Source of the DNA: CAZLLE01 sp964560425
Lineage (GTDB): Bacteria; Campylobacterota; Campylobacteria; Campylobacterales; QNZT01
Direction: 5' to 3'
Assembly (NCBI GenBank): GCA_964560425.1
Contig: CAZLLE010000072.1
Location: 10,840 to 74,839, forward strand
Length of the DNA: 64,000 nt
Shown here: positions 8,213 through 17,706 of the stretch, piece after piece
Position numbering within the stretch: position 1 is the stretch's first letter
How the letters are laid out: every line of letters starts with the position of its first letter
Position numbers and translations under genes: made by a program
Notes under the pieces: generated by a model
Database searches by the model: none
The model's input: the letters and a program-made list of their open reading frames with translations, nothing else
What the model was told of the DNA's origin: nothing

Positions 8213-10378
8213 ATGGATCAACTACTAGAGCAAATTAAATCTATACATGATGTTAGTGAAGCTCAAAATTTACTTTATGCCCTTAATGAAGATGATCAAG
8301 AGATTAAGAGAGCTTTAGAGTTTTCAACATTAAAACATATAGATCAATTTAGAAAAAGTGGTGAACCATACATTATTCACCCTATTTTAGTAGCTTGTAT
8401 TGTCTCTCACTTTGGCGGTGATGAAGAGATGGTTATTGCTGCTTTACTTCATGATGTGGTTGAAGATACTGATTGCACAAGAGAGGATGTAAATGATCTA
8501 TTTAATCCTCAAGTAGCACAACTTGTTGATGGACTTACTAAAATTACAGAGATGAGAGAAGAGGAACTTCTCCCCTCTTCATCCAATGAAAGGCTAATTA
8601 CATCTGCTCTCTCTTTTAGAAAGATGCTTCTAGCATCAATTAGTGATGTTCGCGTATTAGTAATCAAACTTTGTGATAGAGTACATAACATGCTAACACT
8701 TGATGCACTATCACCATCTAAACAAAAAAGAATATCAGAAGAGACACTTGTTGTATATGCTCCTATTGCTCATAGGCTAGGAATATCTAAAATCAAAAAT
8801 GTTTTAGAGGATGCAAGTTTTTACTATATATTGCCACAAGAGTATGGAACAATAGAGAAATACTTAACTAATAGTGACCAACAACTACAACTTTCACTTA
8901 ATCAATTTATCTCAAAAGTAAAAGAGATGATGCTCAAAAATGGATTTATTGATGGTAGTTTTACTATTGAGAAGAGAATAAAACACTACTACTCTATCTA
9001 TATGAAGATACACAGAAAAGGTATCTCTTTAGAGGAGATATTAGACCTTATGGCTATTAGAATCTTGGTTAAAGATCCTATTGATTGCTATAGAGTATTA
9101 GGTGTTTTACATCAAAATTTTAATCCTCTTATATCAAGATTCAAAGATTATATTGCTATTCCAAAAGATAATGGATATCAGACAATTCATACAACAGTTT
9201 TTGATAACGCCTCTATTTTTGAAGCACAAATTAGAACTTATGAGATGCATGATACTGCTGAGTTTGGGATTGCAGCTCATTGGAAATATAAAGGGCATGC
9301 GGGACTCAATCCAAAATTAGAGTGGCTTAATGAACTCAAAAATCAGAGTGAAGAGGGTGAAAGTATAGAGGAGATGTACGAACTAGCAAAAGATGATCTT
9401 TATAGTGAAGATATCTCTGTTTTTTCACCTAGAGGAGATGTATTTTCTCTGCCTCGTGGAGCAACTGTACTTGATTTTGCCTATAGCATACATACTGAAA
9501 TTGGAAACCATACTAAAAGTGCATTTGTAAATAAAGTTAAAACACCTCTTTTAACAGAGCTTAAAAATGGTGATATTATTCGTATAGAGACAGTAACTGA
9601 AAAAGTTTTGAGATGTAGCTGGATCACATCATTAAAAACAACCAAAGCTAGAAATATAATGAAACAAAATTGCAGACAAAAGGCGAAAGAGCTAAATGTT
9701 CTTATTGCAAAAAATATTTTAATTCGTATATTTGGTATCAAAATAGAGACACTTGATGTTATTCTAAGAGAGGAAAATCTTGATAAAAATATATACAAAT
9801 CAGCTATGGATCCTACACATCTACAAGAGACTATATATAAACTCAAAAAAGCACTTCTTCGTAAAACAAAATTTATCCCTATAATACCACCTTTTAGAAA
9901 ATATGAACTAAAAAAACAGGTAATTGAAAATATTATATTCCAAAGTATTCAAGGTGTCTCAGGCATCTCTTTTGATTATTGTTGTCACCCAAAAAGGGGA
10001 GATGAAATTGTAGCTTTCAAAAAAGGAACAGGTGCTATTATACATCATAAATTTTGTACTCATGCTACACAAATGATGGAAGAGCATCTACCTATGCATT
10101 TTGTCTCATGGTGTAAGATACATCAAAACGCATATAAATTAATTATTAGTATAGAGAACAAGAAGGGATCTTTAGCCTACTTTTTGCTATTTTTGGCTAA
10201 AATAGATGCTAATTTGTTAACAATTCAGCTCTCACAAACAGAGAATTCACATACAGATTTCTTTGAAATGGTAATTGAGATGCCTGATGAGAGTAGACAA
10301 AAACTTCTAACTAATAGAAAAGAAGAGTATAAAATCATAGAGTTTATTCCTATCGATGATGCTTACAAAAAAATTTAA
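8213..10378 (+). CDS. spoT: Bifunctional (p)ppGpp synthetase/hydrolase (SpoT/Rel)
   Basis: Makes and degrades the alarmone (p)ppGpp. The HD hydrolase domain is intact: H56, then H80-D81 in ALLHDVVEDTD. The synthetase domain follows (RIKHYYSIYMKI, DLMAIRILV, DYIAIPKDNGYQTIHT), then a TGS domain (about 400-460, DVFSLPRGATVLDFAYSIHT) and a C-terminal ACT region. At 721 aa it is full length. In this phylum one such enzyme usually does the whole stringent response. It starts 8 nt after rpoZ and ends 11 nt before tyrS, indicating an operon. Confidence 0.93.
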   Translation: MDQLLEQIKSIHDVSEAQNLLYALNEDDQEIKRALEFSTLKHIDQFRKSGEPYIIHPILVACIVSHFGGDEEMVIAALLHDVVEDTDCTREDVNDLFNPQVAQLVDGLTKITEMREEELLPSSSNERLITSALSFRKMLLASISDVRVLVIKLCDRVHNMLTLDALSPSKQKRISEETLVVYAPIAHRLGISKIKNVLEDASFYYILPQEYGTIEKYLTNSDQQLQLSLNQFISKVKEMMLKNGFIDGSFTIEKRIKHYYSIYMKIHRKGISLEEILDLMAIRILVKDPIDCYRVLGVLHQNFNPLISRFKDYIAIPKDNGYQTIHTTVFDNASIFEAQIRTYEMHDTAEFGIAAHWKYKGHAGLNPKLEWLNELKNQSEEGESIEEMYELAKDDLYSEDISVFSPRGDVFSLPRGATVLDFAYSIHTEIGNHTKSAFVNKVKTPLLTELKNGDIIRIETVTEKVLRCSWITSLKTTKARNIMKQNCRQKAKELNVLIAKNILIRIFGIKIETLDVILREENLDKNIYKSAMDPTHLQETIYKLKKALLRKTKFIPIIPPFRKYELKKQVIENIIFQSIQGVSGISFDYCCHPKRGDEIVAFKKGTGAIIHHKFCTHATQMMEEHLPMHFVSWCKIHQNAYKLIISIENKKGSLAYFLLFLAKIDANLLTIQLSQTENSHTDFFEMVIEMPDESRQKLLTNRKEEYKIIEFIPIDDAYKKI

Positions 10379-10389
10379 AAGGTATAAAT

Positions 10390-11595
10390 TTGTTTGATAT
10401 AAAAGAGGCTTTAGCAGAGATAAAAAGAGGTATAGCTGAAGTTATAGATGAAGAGAGAATAGAGAAATTATTAACAGAGTACAAGAACAAGGGCGAAAAC
10501 TTTTTTGTAAAGGCTGGTTTTGATCCTACTGCTCCCGATCTTCATCTTGGACATACTGTATTAATTCAAAAAATGGCACTTTTCCAAAAATATGGAGCAA
10601 AAGTTCAATTTATTATTGGTGACTTTACAGGAATGATTGGTGATCCAACTGGTAAAAACGAGACAAGAAAAAAACTTACAAGAGAAAAAGTTTTGGAAAA
10701 TGCACAAAGTTATAAAGAGCAAGTTTTTAAAATATTAGATCCAGATAAAACAGAAGTTCTTTTTAACTCAACATGGCTAGATCAATTGGGAGCATCTGGA
10801 TTAGTAGAACTTACAACTACCTTTAATGTAGCAAGAATGTTAGAGAGAGATGATTTTGATAAGAGATACAAAAGTCAAACACCTATCTCTATTAGTGAGT
10901 TCTTATATCCCCTACTCCAAGGATATGACTCAGTAGCTCTCAAATCAGATATTGAACTAGGCGGAACAGATCAGAAATTTAATCTTCTTATGGGAAGAAC
11001 ACTTCAAAGAAATTATGGTGTAGGCAAAGAGCAGGCAGTAATTATGATGCCTATACTTGAGGGGCTTGATGGCGTTAATAAAATGAGTAAATCTCTTAAT
11101 AACTACATTGGTGTAACAGAAGATCCAAATAGTATGTTTGGTAAAGTTTTGAGTATTAGTGATGATTTAATGTGGCGTTATTATGAGCTTTTGAGTTCTC
11201 ATACAATTGCTGAAATTGAAGATATGAAAGAGCAAGTTCTAAGTGGCAAATTACATCCAAAAAGTGCTAAAGAGAGTTTGGCAATGGAGATAATAGAGAG
11301 ATTCCACAGCAAAGATCTAGCTAAAAGTGCAAAAGATGAATTTGACAAAGTACACAAAAACAGCCAAATACCTACAGATATCAAAACTTTTACATTTAAA
11401 GGTCCAATTTGGATTGCAAAAGCTTTAGTTGAAGCCAAAATATCACCTTCTACATCTCAAGCTAGAAGAGATATTAAGCAAGGTGCACTCAAAATTAATC
11501 AAGAGAAGATAAGTGATGAACAATTACAACTAGAAGCGGGGGAATATATACTTCAAGTTGGTAAAAGAAAATTTGCAAAAGGGGTGGTAAAGTAA
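10390..11595 (+). CDS. tyrS: Tyrosyl-tRNA synthetase
   Basis: Class I aminoacyl-tRNA synthetase charging tRNA-Tyr. The HIGH-type motif is HLGHT (52-56), the signature KMSKS is at about residue 231, and a C-terminal S4 RNA-binding domain starts near 335 (ISPSTSQARRDIKQGALKIN). At 401 aa this is the TyrZ-like length. The start is TTG 10390 with AAAAGG about 7 nt upstream. The stop codon overlaps the next start (TAATG). Confidence 0.95.
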   Translation: MFDIKEALAEIKRGIAEVIDEERIEKLLTEYKNKGENFFVKAGFDPTAPDLHLGHTVLIQKMALFQKYGAKVQFIIGDFTGMIGDPTGKNETRKKLTREKVLENAQSYKEQVFKILDPDKTEVLFNSTWLDQLGASGLVELTTTFNVARMLERDDFDKRYKSQTPISISEFLYPLLQGYDSVALKSDIELGGTDQKFNLLMGRTLQRNYGVGKEQAVIMMPILEGLDGVNKMSKSLNNYIGVTEDPNSMFGKVLSISDDLMWRYYELLSSHTIAEIEDMKEQVLSGKLHPKSAKESLAMEIIERFHSKDLAKSAKDEFDKVHKNSQIPTDIKTFTFKGPIWIAKALVEAKISPSTSQARRDIKQGALKINQEKISDEQLQLEAGEYILQVGKRKFAKGVVK

Positions 11596-12689
11596 TGGAG
11601 TTTGAAGAGTTAAAAATAGGAAAATTTTCTGTACAGTTTCCAATTGTTCAAGGCGGTATGGGTGTTGGTATTAGCTGGGATAAGCTTGCTGGTAGTGTCT
11701 CTAAAGAGGGTGGATTAGGAGTAGTTAGTTCTGTTGGTACTGGTTATTATCATGATAAGAAATTTTCGCACAAAAATGTAAATAATAAACCTTACTCTGA
11801 GGAAAATTTTTACTCTAAAGATGCTCTTTTTGATATAGTCAAAAATGCTAGAAAAATTTGTGGAGATAAACCTCTTGCCTGCAATGTACTATATGCCTCA
11901 AATGATTATGGAAGAATTGTAACTGATGCTTGTGAAGCAGGTGTTGATATGATTATCACAGGTGCAGGATTACCGACAAATATGCCTGAATTTACCAAAA
12001 ATTTTCCAGATGTAGCTCTGATTCCTATTGTTTCAAGTGCAAGAGCATTAAAACTTATTTGTAGAAAATGGAAAAGATATAACAAACTTCCTGATGCTAT
12101 TATAGTTGAAGGACCTCTAAGCGGGGGGCATCAAGGTTTTACTTATGAGCAGTGTTATCAAGATGAGTTTCAACTTGAAAATATTATACCTCCAATAGTA
12201 GAAGAGGCAAAAAATTGGGGTAATATTCCAATTATAGCAGCAGGTGGTATTTGGGATAAAAATGATATTGATAAATTTATCTCTCTAGGATGTTCTGGTG
12301 TGCAGATGGGAACTAGATTTATTGGAACTTTTGAGTGTGATGCACATCAAAACTTTAAAGATGTTATTCTAGGTGCAAAAGAAGAGGATATTCAGCTCTT
12401 TAAATCTCCAGTAGGATTACCTGCAAGAGGAGTGAGAACAAATCTACAAACAATGATAGAGGAGAAAACAGCACCCAAAGTAGCTTGTATTAGTAACTGT
12501 GTTGCTCCATGTAAACAAGGAATTGAAGCTAAAGCTGTAGGATATTGTATTGCAGATAGATTATCAGATGCTTACATGGGAAAAACTGAATCTGGTCTAT
12601 TTTTTACTGGTTCAAATGGATATCGCCTAAAGAAATTAATTAGTGTAAAAGAGTTAATACATAAGCTCATTTATGGAGAAAATGATTAA
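11595..12689 (+). CDS. Nitronate monooxygenase / 2-nitropropane dioxygenase-like FMN enzyme
   Basis: FMN-dependent TIM-barrel protein. Family features are FPIVQGGMGVGISWDKLAGSV at the N-terminus, AGLPTNMPE, VEGPLSGGHQG, IAAGGIWD and GVQMGTRF. The C-terminal part has a Cys cluster (CISNCVAPCKQ) seen in this subgroup. The position between tyrS and the amidase matches C. jejuni Cj1270c. The true substrate is not known for this branch; members also include enoyl-ACP reductase FabK, so the nitronate activity is a family-level assignment only. Confidence 0.78.
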   Translation: MEFEELKIGKFSVQFPIVQGGMGVGISWDKLAGSVSKEGGLGVVSSVGTGYYHDKKFSHKNVNNKPYSEENFYSKDALFDIVKNARKICGDKPLACNVLYASNDYGRIVTDACEAGVDMIITGAGLPTNMPEFTKNFPDVALIPIVSSARALKLICRKWKRYNKLPDAIIVEGPLSGGHQGFTYEQCYQDEFQLENIIPPIVEEAKNWGNIPIIAAGGIWDKNDIDKFISLGCSGVQMGTRFIGTFECDAHQNFKDVILGAKEEDIQLFKSPVGLPARGVRTNLQTMIEEKTAPKVACISNCVAPCKQGIEAKAVGYCIADRLSDAYMGKTESGLFFTGSNGYRLKKLISVKELIHKLIYGEND

Positions 12690-14187
12690 AAAATTTCTAT
12701 TACTTTTTTTATTAGTTAGTATTACGCTATTTGCTCAAGATTTATCAAAAAGAATAGATACAACAATCAAGCAAATACCGTATGCTTCAAAAGAGCAAAC
12801 AAAACAGATACTTCATGATTTGGAAAATTTATATATTAACTCTGTTGTTTCAGGAGAAAAAAATAGTATCGCCTTAGCTCTAAAAGGTATTATAAAATGC
12901 CAAAAAATATTACAACTAAACTCATCAACTTATGAAAGAGAACTTGCAAATTTTAATCCAAAACCACATATAAAAAAATCTGAACCTAAAAAATCTAAAA
13001 ATATAGAAGAGTCCACAATAGAACCTATTGAACCACTAAAAGTTCAAAAAATAGAGAAAAAAGAGGAAGCACTAACTCTTAAATCTATAAAAACAAAAGA
13101 TAGAACTATAATAATCAAGTTTAATAAACCTATTAAATCAAATGATATATCCTCTTTTAATCTTAAACAATTTAAAATATTTAAAAATATCTATACAATT
13201 AAAGCAACACTACCATTTTATCCTCATAAAATAGTTATTGATACATTAGATAGTGTAAAAATAAAACAGAATAAAAAAGAAGAGGTTAGAATTATACTCT
13301 CAAACAGTAGTAGAATATATTCCAAATCATTTATTAGAGAGGGCACACTTTTTATAAAAATAAATAATGACAAAAAAAAGAAAAAAGAGAAAATCAGCAA
13401 TACACCTATCGCCAAAACAGTACCTATTAAAAAAGATATCAAAAAATCAACTCACACTAAAGCGATAAAAAAGAGACAACCTACTAACCAAATAGATAAG
13501 GTATATGCCACTTCAAAGGTCATTGTAATAGATGCAGGACATGGTGGTAAAGATTCAGGAGCAGTAGGCTATAAAAAGAGATTAGAGAAAAAGAGTGTTC
13601 TTACTATTGCAAAACTTGTCAAAAAATTTTTAAAAGCAAAGGGCTATAAAGTCCATATGACAAGAGATAGTGATAAATTTATTAAACTTAGTAAAAGAAC
13701 ACATTTTGCAAATGAAAAAAATGCTGACCTATTTATATCTATTCATGCAAATGCAGCACCAAAAGATAAGATATCATCTCTTAAAGGAATTGAAACATTT
13801 TTTCTCTCCCCTGCAAAGACAGAAAAAGCTAAAAGAATTGCAGCAAAAGAGAATAAAGCGGCATCAAATATGAACGCTTTTTCACAAAATACATTTTTAA
13901 GCTTTTTAAATAGAACAAAGATTATTCAATCAAACAAACTAGCTATTGATCTGCAAAGTGGAATGCTCTCAAATATTAGAAAAAAACATAAAAATGTAAG
14001 AGATGGAGGCGTAAGAGAAGCCCCATTCTGGGTACTTGTAGGAGCACAAATGCCTGCGGCACTTATTGAAATTGGGTACATTACAAATCCAACTGAGAGT
14101 GATCGGCTTGCAAACCCTTTTTATCAAAAGTTATTGGCAAAAGGTATAGTTAATGGCATTAATAATTACTTTTATCATAATAGATAA
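12682..14187 (+). CDS. amiC: N-acetylmuramoyl-L-alanine amidase (AmiC type)
   Basis: Periplasmic zinc amidase that splits septal peptidoglycan. A signal peptide (MIKKFLLLFLLVSITLFAQ) is followed by a Lys-rich linker, an AMIN-like beta region (roughly 135-220) and an Amidase_3 domain from about residue 280. Zinc and catalytic residues are visible: the His in VIDAGHGGKDSGA, Glu in RLEKKSV, His in SIHANAA and Glu in LIEIGYITNPTE. Start 12682 gives the cleaner signal peptide, with GGAG just upstream; ATG 12673 adds MEK. It overlaps the previous gene slightly. This is the probable target of the FtsEX/EnvC-like module encoded upstream. Confidence 0.9.
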   Translation: MIKKFLLLFLLVSITLFAQDLSKRIDTTIKQIPYASKEQTKQILHDLENLYINSVVSGEKNSIALALKGIIKCQKILQLNSSTYERELANFNPKPHIKKSEPKKSKNIEESTIEPIEPLKVQKIEKKEEALTLKSIKTKDRTIIIKFNKPIKSNDISSFNLKQFKIFKNIYTIKATLPFYPHKIVIDTLDSVKIKQNKKEEVRIILSNSSRIYSKSFIREGTLFIKINNDKKKKKEKISNTPIAKTVPIKKDIKKSTHTKAIKKRQPTNQIDKVYATSKVIVIDAGHGGKDSGAVGYKKRLEKKSVLTIAKLVKKFLKAKGYKVHMTRDSDKFIKLSKRTHFANEKNADLFISIHANAAPKDKISSLKGIETFFLSPAKTEKAKRIAAKENKAASNMNAFSQNTFLSFLNRTKIIQSNKLAIDLQSGMLSNIRKKHKNVRDGGVREAPFWVLVGAQMPAALIEIGYITNPTESDRLANPFYQKLLAKGIVNGINNYFYHNR

Positions 14188-14251
14188 AAAATATCTTTAA
14201 AAAAATAAATATTTTATATATATACCAATAAACAAGAAAGTATTTTTATTC

Positions 14252-14257
14252 TATAAT
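14252..14257 (+). promoter_or_regulatory. -10 box for the outer-membrane protein gene
   Basis: TATAAT preceded by a T-rich stretch (TATTTTTATTC) in the 98-nt gap after the amidase. A transcript starting about 7 nt later would have a leader of about 20 nt with AAGGAG at 14273-14278. A second TATAAT at 14266 is too close to the start codon to be useful. No clear -35 box, as is usual for RpoD promoters of this phylum. Confidence 0.45.
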
Positions 14258-14285
14258 CTTTTCACTATAATTAAGGAGATAGGAA

Positions 14286-15470
14286 ATGAATATAGTTAAA
14301 CTTTCAATTGTATCCGCAAGTATTTTATTTTTGGCACAAAATTTGAGTGCCATTGAGATGACAGATTATAAACTCGCTGAGAGTTTTTTTGATGAATCCT
14401 ACATAGGTATGACTTTTGATCTAAAAGATGGTAATCAAGATCAGACAAGTTACAATGGAACTTTTATGGGGGATTATAAAGCAAAATATAACTCCATTCC
14501 TTATGCATGGGATTTTGATCTTAATGGTGTTGCAAATGTTTCTAAGGGTGCTAATGATGGTGATGATTCAGAAGAAAATTATCAATTTAACTCAATAGGA
14601 AACTTCGATAAGTATTTGGATGGATATGATAAACTTTTTGTTTATGGCACAGGACAAGCTGGATTTAGAAAAGCTTCAGGATCAGATGCGGATGATCCAT
14701 TTCTAAAAATTGGGGCAGGTGTTGGTTATGGTCGTATGTATGAAGCAACCCCATTGGCAAAAGCACTCAGAATTACTGAAGATTTAATTGCTTATGATCT
14801 TATTAATCCGCTAAGTGACTCTACAATGCTAAAATTGGCAAATGTTATTGATAGAGAGAGTGAATTTAAAAGTAAACATGGTCTTAGAGAGTATAAAAAA
14901 TTCTGGTATGAGGCTATTGAAGCTACATTCAAAGAGGATGGTGCTTTAAAAGGTCCAAATTTAGGGGCTTTTGGAATTGTAAGAATTGATGAAGTTCTAT
15001 TTATTGAGAGAGTAAGTCCAAGATACCATGGTTGGTTAGTTCGTGGTGGTGTTGGTCAAATATTATCAAACTATGATGGTGAAAGTACAGATCCTACAGT
15101 AGATTTAGCATTTGAGTATGGTCTACCAATAGGATATAAAGCACAATTTTACAATAAAACACTATATAGTACAATTTTAGGAGATGATGTAGGTCATATT
15201 TTTACAAACCATATGTCTTATACTTATGAGCTATCAGATAGAATTGATTGGGAAAATAATTGGGACTTTATATATAATAAATCAAGTGATGAGAATATTG
15301 AAGATGTAATAACAAATAGTATTACATCAACATTTAGATATTACCTAGCAAATAGACTCAGTTTTAGCACAACACTTAGCCTATTTGGAGTAGAAGATGA
15401 TATTGATGATAATGGAAATGATGACTGGGAAACAAGAATTAATCTTGGTCTAACTTACCGTTTGAAATAG
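14286..15470 (+). CDS. Predicted outer-membrane beta-barrel protein, unknown family
   Basis: A signal peptide (residues 1-22, MNIVKLSIVSASILFLAQNLSA) is followed by about 370 residues rich in Asp, Tyr and Gly. The last 150 residues alternate polar and aromatic residues in strand-like segments and end in GLTYRLK. One segment near residues 155-230 is more helical and contains charged runs. I do not recognise a family. It has its own promoter and ribosome-binding site and is separated from the amidase, so it is probably a single-gene unit. Its 3' end overlaps the converging CinA-like gene by 32 nt. Confidence 0.65.
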   Translation: MNIVKLSIVSASILFLAQNLSAIEMTDYKLAESFFDESYIGMTFDLKDGNQDQTSYNGTFMGDYKAKYNSIPYAWDFDLNGVANVSKGANDGDDSEENYQFNSIGNFDKYLDGYDKLFVYGTGQAGFRKASGSDADDPFLKIGAGVGYGRMYEATPLAKALRITEDLIAYDLINPLSDSTMLKLANVIDRESEFKSKHGLREYKKFWYEAIEATFKEDGALKGPNLGAFGIVRIDEVLFIERVSPRYHGWLVRGGVGQILSNYDGESTDPTVDLAFEYGLPIGYKAQFYNKTLYSTILGDDVGHIFTNHMSYTYELSDRIDWENNWDFIYNKSSDENIEDVITNSITSTFRYYLANRLSFSTTLSLFGVEDDIDDNGNDDWETRINLGLTYRLK

Positions 15471-16209
15471 TTTTATACTCAAGACCAAGTGTTTTCATTT
15501 GGTCTTGAAAAAATTTATACCACTTATCTAATTTCTCTCTATCTTCATCACAAATATATATCTCTGCTCTTCTTTTATTGCCATCTATTTGAGGTAAACA
15601 TGAAATATCTAAATCATTTGGCAACTCTTTCATAATATCAATAAGTTCATTTTCACTTGCCAATACTAGAAAGTTATAAGAGTATTTTTTAGGACTTTGT
15701 GGATAAAATTTATCTAATGCCTCAACAACCATATCTTTTGCCATACTAGGAAAACCTGGAACAAAAAAATATCTCTCATCAATATAAAATCCAGGAACTT
15801 TTGTGACTACATTTTTGAGTAACCCCGCTCTAGGAGGAAGATTTGCCATCTCTATTCTATGAGGATAAGCATCATCTCCAAATTTATCAATAATTATTCT
15901 AGCAGCTTCTTGGTGAGTAACCAAATCTTCACCTCTAAAAACTTTTGATGCTATAGCTCTTGTATAATCATCAGGCGTTGAACCAATCCCACCAAAACTA
16001 AACATAACACCATTTGGATCTGAAGCAACAAATGAAAAAACTTCTGCCATAAAAGTAGGATCATCTTTAATAACAAAAGATGCTTTTTGTTCCCAACCTC
16101 TCTTTACTAGCTCTCTATTTAAAAACTCAAAATGGCTATCTACTCTTCTTCCATTAAGTAGCTCTGTACCAATAATAACACTATAAAACGAAGGTTTATC
16201 AATAATCAC
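15439..16209 (-). CDS. CinA/MoaB-type molybdopterin-binding-domain protein
   Basis: 256 aa. The N-terminal half is a MoCF-binding fold: SVIIGTELLNGRRVDSHFEFL and FSFGGIGSTPDDYTR match the substrate loops of CinA/MogA-type proteins. It lacks the C-terminal amidohydrolase half of full CinA. I choose GTG 16209 because AGGAGA lies 6 nt upstream on the minus strand. The same frame runs further to an ATG near 16305, but those 32 residues are low-complexity and overlap the desaturase promoter. Role is uncertain: nicotinamide-nucleotide repair or molybdenum cofactor binding are family possibilities. Confidence 0.78.
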   Translation of the reverse strand: MIIDKPSFYSVIIGTELLNGRRVDSHFEFLNRELVKRGWEQKASFVIKDDPTFMAEVFSFVASDPNGVMFSFGGIGSTPDDYTRAIASKVFRGEDLVTHQEAARIIIDKFGDDAYPHRIEMANLPPRAGLLKNVVTKVPGFYIDERYFFVPGFPSMAKDMVVEALDKFYPQSPKKYSYNFLVLASENELIDIMKELPNDLDISCLPQIDGNKRRAEIYICDEDREKLDKWYKFFQDQMKTLGLEYKTISNGKLDQD

Positions 16210-16295
16210 ATTCTCTCCTATTTTAATCAAATATTCTATTTTATATAAAATATCCTTATTATTTAAACTTATTATAAGTATTAAGTCTTTTATTA

Positions 16296-16301
16296 TATAA
16301 T
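16296..16301 (+). promoter_or_regulatory. -10 box for the desaturase gene
   Basis: TATAAT about 31 nt before the desaturase start, followed by AAAGGAAGG at 16319-16327 as ribosome-binding site. The upstream DNA is T/A-rich without a convincing -35 box. Confidence 0.45.
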
Positions 16302-16332
16302 CCATAAATTTAATTAAAGAAAGGAAGGCAAT

Positions 16333-17505
16333 ATGAGTGTATCACATGTATATGCAAGATATGAGGATATCGATCAAGATCAACTCCAAAAAGATATTGA
16401 GAGTGCCAAAGCAAATGTTGGAGCACCAACAAAAGAGGATTTTCAACATCTTCTAAAACTAGAAAAATGGGGAAGAGGTTCAACATTTTTTGGATATTTT
16501 TTGATATTTTTAGTAAGTATTTTAGAGATCACTTCAGGAATAAATAGTTTTGCATTTTGGATATTAGCAATTATTGCGGCTATTGCTATTGGAATAGGAA
16601 ATGTTGCTAGATGGGCAAATGTTACTCATCCTATTTTACATGGTGCTTATGATAAAGTTCCAGATATCCCATATAAATATACAAAAGCTGGCTTTGCTAG
16701 AGGAAAAAATAGATACATTCATTGGCTAGATTGGATTAAACCTGAAGCTTGGGAATTTGAACACAATATTATGCACCACTATCACTTAGGTGAAGATGAT
16801 GATCCTGATAATGTAGAGAGAAATATGCAATGGCTAATCAGATCAAAAACACCTATGTGGCTTAGAAGACTCTTTATTTATCTCTTTGCAGGAACTTGGA
16901 AATTTACATATTATGCACCAAATACATTAAGAATATTAGAGAATAAAGAGAGAAGAAAAAAGAAACTTCCTGAGGTTAAAAGTTACGAATTTAGCCCTTT
17001 TAAGAAAAATGGTTTGGAATTATGGAAAAACTATATACTACCTTATGCAACTGTAAACTTTGTAATTATTCCACTTCTATTTTTACCATTAGGTTGGGAA
17101 GCAGTATTTAACGCATTTATCATCAAAATAATGGCAGAGTATGTTGCTAATATTCACTCATTTTTAGTAATTGTACCTAACCATTCAGCTGGTGATATTT
17201 ACCAATTTAGTACACCACACAAATCTCAAGGTGAATTTTATCTTAGACAGATTATGGGTAGTGTAAATTATAAAACAGGGACAGATCCTATTGATTTTGC
17301 TCAAGGCTGGCTAAATTACCAAGTAGAACACCATATATTCCCAAATATACCACTTAGTCAATACCAAAAAATTCAACCTGTAATGAAAGAGATTTGTAAA
17401 AAACATAACCTTGAATATAGACAAGAGAGTGTATTCAAAAGAATTGGAATGACTGTTGATCTAATGGTTGGTAAAACAAAACTACTTAGAGTTGATGGAG
17501 TATAA
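16333..17505 (+). CDS. Membrane fatty-acid desaturase
   Basis: Di-iron desaturase that introduces double bonds into lipid acyl chains. The three histidine boxes are present: HPILH (first), HNIMHHYH (second) and QVEHH (third), spaced as in the family. Hydrophobic pairs lie between them (for example FFGYFLIFLVSILEIT, FWILAIIAAIAIGIG). At 390 aa it is full length. It has its own promoter and strong ribosome-binding site, divergent from the CinA-like gene. Such enzymes often act in cold adaptation, but the electron donor and double-bond position cannot be told from sequence. Confidence 0.85.
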   Translation: MSVSHVYARYEDIDQDQLQKDIESAKANVGAPTKEDFQHLLKLEKWGRGSTFFGYFLIFLVSILEITSGINSFAFWILAIIAAIAIGIGNVARWANVTHPILHGAYDKVPDIPYKYTKAGFARGKNRYIHWLDWIKPEAWEFEHNIMHHYHLGEDDDPDNVERNMQWLIRSKTPMWLRRLFIYLFAGTWKFTYYAPNTLRILENKERRKKKLPEVKSYEFSPFKKNGLELWKNYILPYATVNFVIIPLLFLPLGWEAVFNAFIIKIMAEYVANIHSFLVIVPNHSAGDIYQFSTPHKSQGEFYLRQIMGSVNYKTGTDPIDFAQGWLNYQVEHHIFPNIPLSQYQKIQPVMKEICKKHNLEYRQESVFKRIGMTVDLMVGKTKLLRVDGV

Positions 17506-17511
17506 CCCATC

Positions 17512-17706
17512 ATGAATGGTCAAAAAAGGGCAAATATTAGACAAGGTCTTAGAGTAAAAATTGTACTCAAACAAGACCAAAGAAGTGGAAAATTAACAGA
17601 AGGTATAGTTCAAAGAATTTTGACATCCTCTGCTTCTCATCCTCATGGAATTAAAGTAAGATTAGAAGATGGTGCAGTGGGAAGAGTCAAAGAGATACTC
17701 TCTTGA
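17512..17706 (+). CDS. YwbE family protein
   Basis: A 64-aa conserved protein with MNGQKRANIRQGLRVKIVLK at the start and SHPHGIKVRLEDGAVGRV at the end, the pattern of the YwbE (DUF2196) family. Function unknown; the size and basic character would suit nucleic-acid binding, which is inference. It starts 6 nt after the desaturase and its TGA stop overlaps the TTG start of the next gene. Confidence 0.8.
   Translation: MNGQKRANIRQGLRVKIVLKQDQRSGKLTEGIVQRILTSSASHPHGIKVRLEDGAVGRVKEILS

Noticed and set aside
16210..16305. Longer N-terminus for the CinA-like protein from an ATG near 16305
   Set aside because: The extra 32 residues are low-complexity, overlap the desaturase promoter, and the GTG at 16209 has AGGAGA at ideal spacing.
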